Assembly: GCF_005239225.2 (NCBI RefSeq)
Contig: NC_133289.1
Coordinates: 2,735,501-2,799,500 of the forward strand
Direction of reading: 5' to 3'
Source of the DNA: Populus alba
Taxonomy: Eukaryota; Streptophyta; Magnoliopsida; Malpighiales; Salicaceae
Length of the DNA stretch: 64,000 nucleotides
Positions 59,729 through 64,000 of this stretch are shown piece by piece (within the stretch, counting starts at the first letter, position 1; the number at the start of each line of letters is the position of its first letter). The translations under genes were made by a program, and so were the position numbers. The notes under the pieces are model-generated. The model searched no databases. It saw nothing but the letters and a program-made list of their open reading frames with translations, and was not told the origin of the DNA.

Positions 59729-59733
59729 GGGGG

Positions 59734-59833
59734 TGTATTATGGAATGTGTTGTAATATAGGAAATATTGTTTTGCCTTGTATAGATTTATCCTGCGTAGT
59801 ACGCTATACAGTAACTATTGTATGTTGCCCTAG

Positions 59834-59902
<69 letters not shown>

Positions 59903-59905
59903 AGA
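59734..59905 (+). mobile_element. Copia 3' LTR (partial), ending in a TA microsatellite
   Basis: It begins TGTATTATGGAATGTGTTGT directly after the polypurine tract and runs to the CCTAGTCATATATATA string. A ~64-bp (AT)n run fills 59836-59901. Beyond that the sequence no longer matches the inverted copy at 60068-60236. Confidence 0.75.
59836..59901. repeat. (AT)n microsatellite, about 32 units
   Basis: An uninterrupted AT dinucleotide run inside the copia LTR; likely to be highly variable and cruciform-prone. The inverted LTR copy has only a short TATATA at the matching place. Confidence 0.97.
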
Positions 59906-60051
59906 TGGCTAATAATGCTGAATTGAGGCAGGTAAAAGGAAAGGGAAGAAAGACATTATTTTTCAGATGAGAAAACATCTATAGTAAATTCTTTTACAGA
60001 GGAGGGGAGATGTGCCAATTAGGGAGAGAAGAATCTGTTTAGATATTTTCA

Positions 60052-60236
60052 ACTATGATACCAAGTTTAAGCATAAGTTGTATTTGATTTGAAAGACATA
60101 CATAATCAGTAACCATCTTTTCTATATATATGACTAGGGCAACATACAATAGTTACTGTGTAGCGTACTATGCAGAATAAATATATACAAGAAAAATATA
60201 ATATTTTTTATATTACAACACATTCCATAATAATCC
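60052..60236 (-). mobile_element. Inverted copy of the copia LTR with adjoining primer-binding-like site
   Basis: On the - strand from about 60236, TTATTATGGAATGTGTTGTA and GTACGCTACACAGTAACTAT continue through GTTGCCCTAGTCATATATAT, matching the LTR at 59734 in opposite orientation. Past the region shared with it, the - strand reads TGGTATCATAG (60062-60052), a 9/11 match to the tRNA-Met primer site TGGTATCAGAG. This copy therefore looks like a 5' LTR plus leader facing the 3' LTR head-on. Confidence 0.75.
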
Positions 60237-60501
60237 CTATTAGAAAATGAAGGATTAACTTGACATTTTTGTGTTCTACCTAAGAAAAAAAATAATGGCC
60301 ACCATACAATTTTTTATCAAAGTATATTCATTAAGATTAGTTGAACCAAGACATGTATATAGCCTAAGCAAATAATGGGGTTTTGAGAGTGATAGGCTGA
60401 TGGCTACTTGGGCCGGAAATGCATCTGTCCACACTCACTAAAAGCATAAATAATCTACCTCCCTGTTTTCTTAACCCTAAAGCAGTTCAAATTCTGATTT
60501 C

Positions 60502-60508
60502 TATAAAA
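60502..60508 (+). promoter_or_regulatory. TATA box of OSR-type gene 4
   Basis: TTTCTATAAAAACCC lies about 128 bp upstream of the ATG at 60630, followed by a pyrimidine-rich likely initiation region near 60535. Confidence 0.65.
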
Positions 60509-60591
60509 ACCCTTCATCAAGTAAACTATTTTTTCTTTCCTTCTTCAATCTTTCGACAATGGAAGCTGATGAACATTAGTAGCTAGTGTTC

Positions 60592-60630
60592 ATGGTTGTG
60601 AAGAAAAACTTTGACTACTATAAGAACTGA
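60592..60630 (+). promoter_or_regulatory. Upstream ORF of OSR-type gene 4, stop overlapping the main start
   Basis: Twelve codons (MVVKKNFDYYKN) then TGA sharing its A with the main ATG (TGATG at 60628-60632), exactly as in gene 3. An earlier uORF of six codons (MEADEH) lies at 60559-60579. Both lie within the leader predicted from the TATA box. Confidence 0.65.
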
Positions 60631-60836
60631 TGCCCAGGTATTATAGCACAAGATCGATCATGTTCATGGTTCTGTTAGCTTTGATTCTCCTTATGTTGCC
60701 TCCGGTTTTACCACCACTACCTCCTCCACCGCTGTTTCTTCTCTTTGTGCCGGTCATGATTATGTCTGTTCTAGTTATGTTGGCCTTATCTCCATCTTTC
60801 CAGGACCAATTGCTTTGCTGCATGGCGCTACTATAG
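60630..60836 (+). CDS. OSR/ARGOS-type organ-size membrane microprotein 4 (68 aa)
   Basis: Single exon: MPRYYSTRSI, a Met/Leu-rich hydrophobic segment, PPLPPPP at 28-34, a second hydrophobic segment LFLLFVPVMIMSVLVML, then LALSPS at 51-56 and a tail that unusually is hydrophobic and Cys-containing (LLCCMALL). The first membrane segment has extra Met and a PPV in place of PLV just before the loop. It is the most diverged of the four, 20 kb beyond gene 3 and separated from it by the copia element and other insertions, yet on the same strand and in register. A clear TATA box and two uORFs precede it. The family role (ER membrane, organ growth, ethylene response) is inferred. Confidence 0.88.
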   Translation: MPRYYSTRSIMFMVLLALILLMLPPVLPPLPPPPLFLLFVPVMIMSVLVMLALSPSFQDQLLCCMALL

Positions 60837-62424
60837 ATAGCGTGAATACACTACATATAGAAAGGATGAAGGTATGCATGTGTTCTAAATATTGTACTGC
60901 ATCTATATGATCCATAGATTAAATAAAATACTCCATCTTTTTTCTTCTTTTTGATGAATGGAAGAGTTGTTTCTCCTTATTAATTTGCCGTTAATTTTGG
61001 AGAAAGTAGTAAATTGTATATAATTAAATGTGCATACATATTTTTTTTTTTTCCTTTTTGGTGGGAGGTTGTGTAGGAGGTCTAATGGCATGATTAGCTT
61101 AGGTACTCTCAGCTCATTTCATCTCCTTTTGTTCATTTGTATTTCCTCTATTAGTATCCAAGATCTCCAAGGAAACTTGCGCTACGAGCTAGGAGCCTGT
61201 GAGATTTCTTTTAGCCATTCTACTCAGAAGCGATGAGGAAATGAAAAGGGAAATTGCCCTAATCTTGAGATGGGTTCAGAGGCGGCCATTGCTTCAAATT
61301 CTTCATGGGCCATTTGATTTCAGATTTGGACTCTCAGCTTGTTCATGAAGCATCGTTAGGACTTTTATTTAAAGGCAGCAAGTGATGATCTTCCTCTATA
61401 TATATAAATATATATGTGTGGTGAGGGCATCCATCTTCAAGACTGGTATACATGCTAGCTTCTTGTGGAAGAAATAATAGCAAGTTTCTTAGAGTACTAC
61501 AGGTAGTAGATTTTTTCCATTCATGTTGTAATATAAGAAAATGAATACAAATAAAGCTTTCAGTCATGAAGTTAATCAAGAACCATTAACTATAGGCTTC
61601 CTTGAGAATTCAATGCTTAAAATGTTTTAGAAATCGCTCTGTTAGACAATGAAGAGCAGGATCGATGAGGGTATGGTCTATGTTGTTGTTACGTCTCACC
61701 TAATAAATGTCTGGGGCCTCTACTCGCGTATGATTCATGCGATGCCTTGAAACAGATTCAAAGAACTTTTGAGCTTCCAATGCAATAAGTCCATGCCCCC
61801 CCTCTCTTATTTCATGATTTGGCACTAAAGAATAGTTCGAATGGACAGAAGTTCTTTGTTGTTTTCTTTTCCCGTTTCCTTTAAGATTGTGTGTGACACA
61901 TGAATATGTATAGCATCTGTACAAGCCCTGCCTTTGGAGCTCATTATTATAGCAGACAAGCACTGTATGCAATTTTCTTGAGATTGAAAGTGAATTGTGG
62001 AACAATTGACACCATCCTAGCATCTTGGAGCATCTCAATTAAAACAACTATTAAAAGAAGCTATTTTTATGAAAATCATCAAAATCAATATCTCAACTTT
62101 ATAAAGTATCAAATCCATCTAAATTTACTTCAAATCTCCATGGATTTGTGGGGAATATTAGAAAATATAATTTAGAGAAGATTATGGAGTAGTTAGAATT
62201 AACCAAAAAATCGAACAAGATCATTTAATTAGGATCTTAATTAGAGGTGATTAAGATCAAATTATTTATTAGATGACTATTATCGATAGATATAAGTCTC
62301 TCTTTTTGACTAAGCATATGGTTTTGCATTGGATAATAATTTGTATTAGTGGAAAGTGGACATCAAGATTAGTTAATTATAAAGTACCGAAGAAAGTTTC
62401 AATTTGAATTAGCAGTGTTTTTAA
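60837..62424. other. Intergenic, no gene recognised
   Basis: 3' flank of OSR-type gene 4. Small frames at 61030-61236 (+), 61700-62038 (-) and 61900-62175 (+) have no recognisable motif. The - strand frame reads protein-like near its end (GLIALEAQKFFESVSRHRMN) but matches nothing I know. Confidence 0.4.
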
Positions 62425-62586
62425 TCAAATTAAATCGACATTGGTATTCGTAATAACACCCGGAGTAAGCATTTCCATGCCTTTGGCATTCGCAAAATCA
62501 AAATATTCCATTAATTTTGACTGAAATCCTTCGAAACCTGTGCTCAGCACTTTTCCTTCACGATAAGGTAAAGCAAATCGGTATAC
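62425..62586 (-). other. Exon-like open stretch, family unknown
   Basis: Stop-to-stop, 53 codons plus TGA on the - strand, entered directly after TTAG (a plausible splice acceptor; the TAG is in frame). The codons read YRFALPYREGKVLSTGFEGF and, further on, YFDFANAKGMEMLTPGVITN. That is balanced, globular-protein-like composition, unlike the I/F/K/N-rich spurious frames nearby. No donor or ATG is obvious, and neighbouring exons were not found. It could be an exon of a gene extending beyond the window, a relic, an organelle or foreign insert, or chance. Confidence 0.35.
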
Positions 62587-64000
62587 CTAACAAAATGTAT
62601 AGCTTCAAGCTTAGATCAAAAGAGTACTGAGTAAATATGAGACAAGGAATGAGGTTGAAAGGTGATAATATATATATATTATATATATATATTATTTTTG
62701 TTGGGTAGATACACATGCATGTTCAGAGGATGTGAAATTGGTATTGAAAGCAAAAGGAGCTGGTTTTCCATGTGCCAAAAGAGCTCCCTCCTTTAACCTC
62801 TGTGCACGTGCTAGTAATAGAAGCCAACAGATGACATAAATACAAAGCCAGAATTCTTAAGGCATAACCTTGTCTTCTCTTCTTTTTTGAGAAGCAAAAT
62901 GTTTTATAGCACCAATCAAAGCGAAATAGGAGATTATGAATCAAACCTCATCCAAAAAAGCTTTATAGCTCCAATATAGACGAATAAAGATAAAAAATAA
63001 AATAAAACAAAAAGAAGCTACCTAACCAAAATATATAGGGAAACAAAAACAAAATCAGACTGCAATAAAGAAATTGCATGACTACTAGGGAGCACAAGAG
63101 TCAATTTCTTTTCCTCTCTTCTCTTCTTCTTCGTCTTCTTCTTTTTTAATTTCCTCTCAGAATAGTATAACAATTTCCATTTTCTGGTTCACTGAACATG
63201 TTCCATCGCCACTATTTATCACTAGCTAGTAGCCCTCAATTACCAGCGGCGGCGGCTAGGCTCTTTTCGCTTTCAGCTTTTATCAGTGTACCGCAGCCTA
63301 CCAAGACGGCCAGAAAGTCTGATTTTTTTTTTTGTTGGTGACTGAACCGAATCAGCAGTGCCTGCCCTAGATAGTTACTTCTTGCCAAATTTTTCTTAGT
63401 GTGAATATAATTGATTTACGCTGCAATGGACCTTCCTTAAATATCTTTAGGATGAGATCAAGAGAAAGAGAGGCTAAATGGGACCATATATACTTAGAGC
63501 TTTTGATTCTTCGCATTGATGTAATTTAGGTGAAGCATTATCGGCAGAAAATTAATTTGCAGTACTGATTTTAATCATCTTGAGCATCAAACAGAAGAAG
63601 GATTTCGTATCAGAGGAAAACAATTTAGCATTTTAGTGATTTGGGGTGGGCGGGCGGGGACTACTTTGCCTGTAATGGCGAATCAAAACGTCGCCGAAGG
63701 AAGAGAAAGTGTCATGTTTTGTCTTTTAGCAAACAAAAAAACAAAAGAAAAAAGATTGCATCAAATGCCCAAAAAAAACACGTGACAATTTCACTCGAGT
63801 TTCATTGGATATCCAATATGCCTTCTGAGTAGATTAGGTTTTTATCCAGCTGATTAGTGTCAAATCAAATCAAAGATGGATAAAAGAGAGGGAGGGGTTC
63901 ACCTACCCCATCACTTGATCCAGCCTTCACCCGATTATTTAACTTGTTTCTATTTTATGAATTTATAATTTATTTATTTTAATTTTTTTTTCATATTCAT
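62587..64000. other. Intergenic, no gene recognised
   Basis: AT-rich with a (TA)n patch near 62671-62693 and pyrimidine-rich blocks at 63106-63150. A G-rich patch (GGGGTGGGCGGGCGGGG, about 63644-63660) precedes a basic short frame (63641-63832) without known motif. Nothing further supported. Confidence 0.45.

Larger units (their letters stand above)
56150..59733 (+). mobile_element. Degenerate Ty1/copia retrotransposon internal region
   Basis: Polyprotein domains are in copia order: gag zinc knuckle, protease, GAG-pre-integrase, integrase, reverse transcriptase, RNase H, then polypurine tract CTTGAGGGGG just before the 3' LTR. Numerous stops and frameshifts break it, and the YVDD region of RT is damaged (LVYV then a stop, about 58780), so it cannot be autonomous. 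The gag N-terminus and 5' LTR are not found upstream. A 3' LTR begins at 59734. Confidence 0.93.

Noticed and set aside
59703..59978. Two frames of alternating Tyr-Ile on both strands
   Set aside because: Translation of the (AT)n microsatellite.
24436..60823. Antisense frames of similar composition opposite each OSR-type gene (24436-24639, 31657-31857, 40642-40920, 60641-60823)
   Set aside because: They mirror the proline/leucine codons of the sense genes (giving G/K/T-rich antisense) and have no motif of their own; the conserved start, loop and SP motif are on the + strand.

Overview
This is nuclear DNA from a flowering plant. It is AT-rich, with spliced genes and densely nested retrotransposons, DNA transposons and a Helitron. 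The bHLH gene, the OSR/ARGOS genes and the repeat types point to a woody eudicot, most likely Salicaceae (Populus or Salix). That assignment is inference from gene content and repeat style, not from a database match.

Only a few percent of the window is host coding sequence. (1) Positions 1-14174: a complete three-exon group Ib bHLH gene (ORG2/ORG3/bHLH38-type, iron-deficiency regulation) lies at 12921-14174 on the + strand. The first 14 codons of a near-identical paralog lie at 1-42 on the - strand, so the window opens inside a head-to-head bHLH pair. The ~12.9 kb between them holds a broken LINE, a hAT-type element with an 8-bp target duplication, and a decayed NOL10/ENP2 nucleolar WD40 gene. 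(2) 14.2-24.2 kb: repeats, including long-LTR-like fragments and a ~53-bp tandem array, with no recognisable host gene. (3) 24.4-60.9 kb: four same-strand, single-exon genes for 61-68 aa double-hydrophobic, proline-loop proteins of the OSR/ARGOS organ-size family, at 24458, 31667, 40664 and 60630. Their alignment is gapless from residue 1 through the SP motif. Each has a short upstream ORF ending within 11 nt of the main start, and in two of them the stop and start overlap as TGATG. (4) Between and after these genes: a Helitron 3' end (28245), a ~210-bp tandem array flanked by ~190-bp direct repeats (32.85-34.75 kb), a 260-bp hAT MITE with TSD (42.3 kb), an intact 291-bp TRIM with 5-bp TSD (42.7 kb), a second copy of the long-LTR-like repeat (52.6 kb), and a degenerate Ty1/copia element (56.2-59.7 kb). 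The copia 3' LTR faces an inverted LTR copy carrying a tRNA-Met primer-binding-like site. (5) 60.9-64.0 kb: mostly unassigned, with one exon-like open stretch on the - strand at 62425-62586.

Two host themes emerge: a duplicated iron-deficiency regulator and a local expansion of OSR/ARGOS micro-membrane proteins that may be under translational control. They need not be functionally linked. Everything rests on reading the sequence and on recalled family knowledge; no searches were run.
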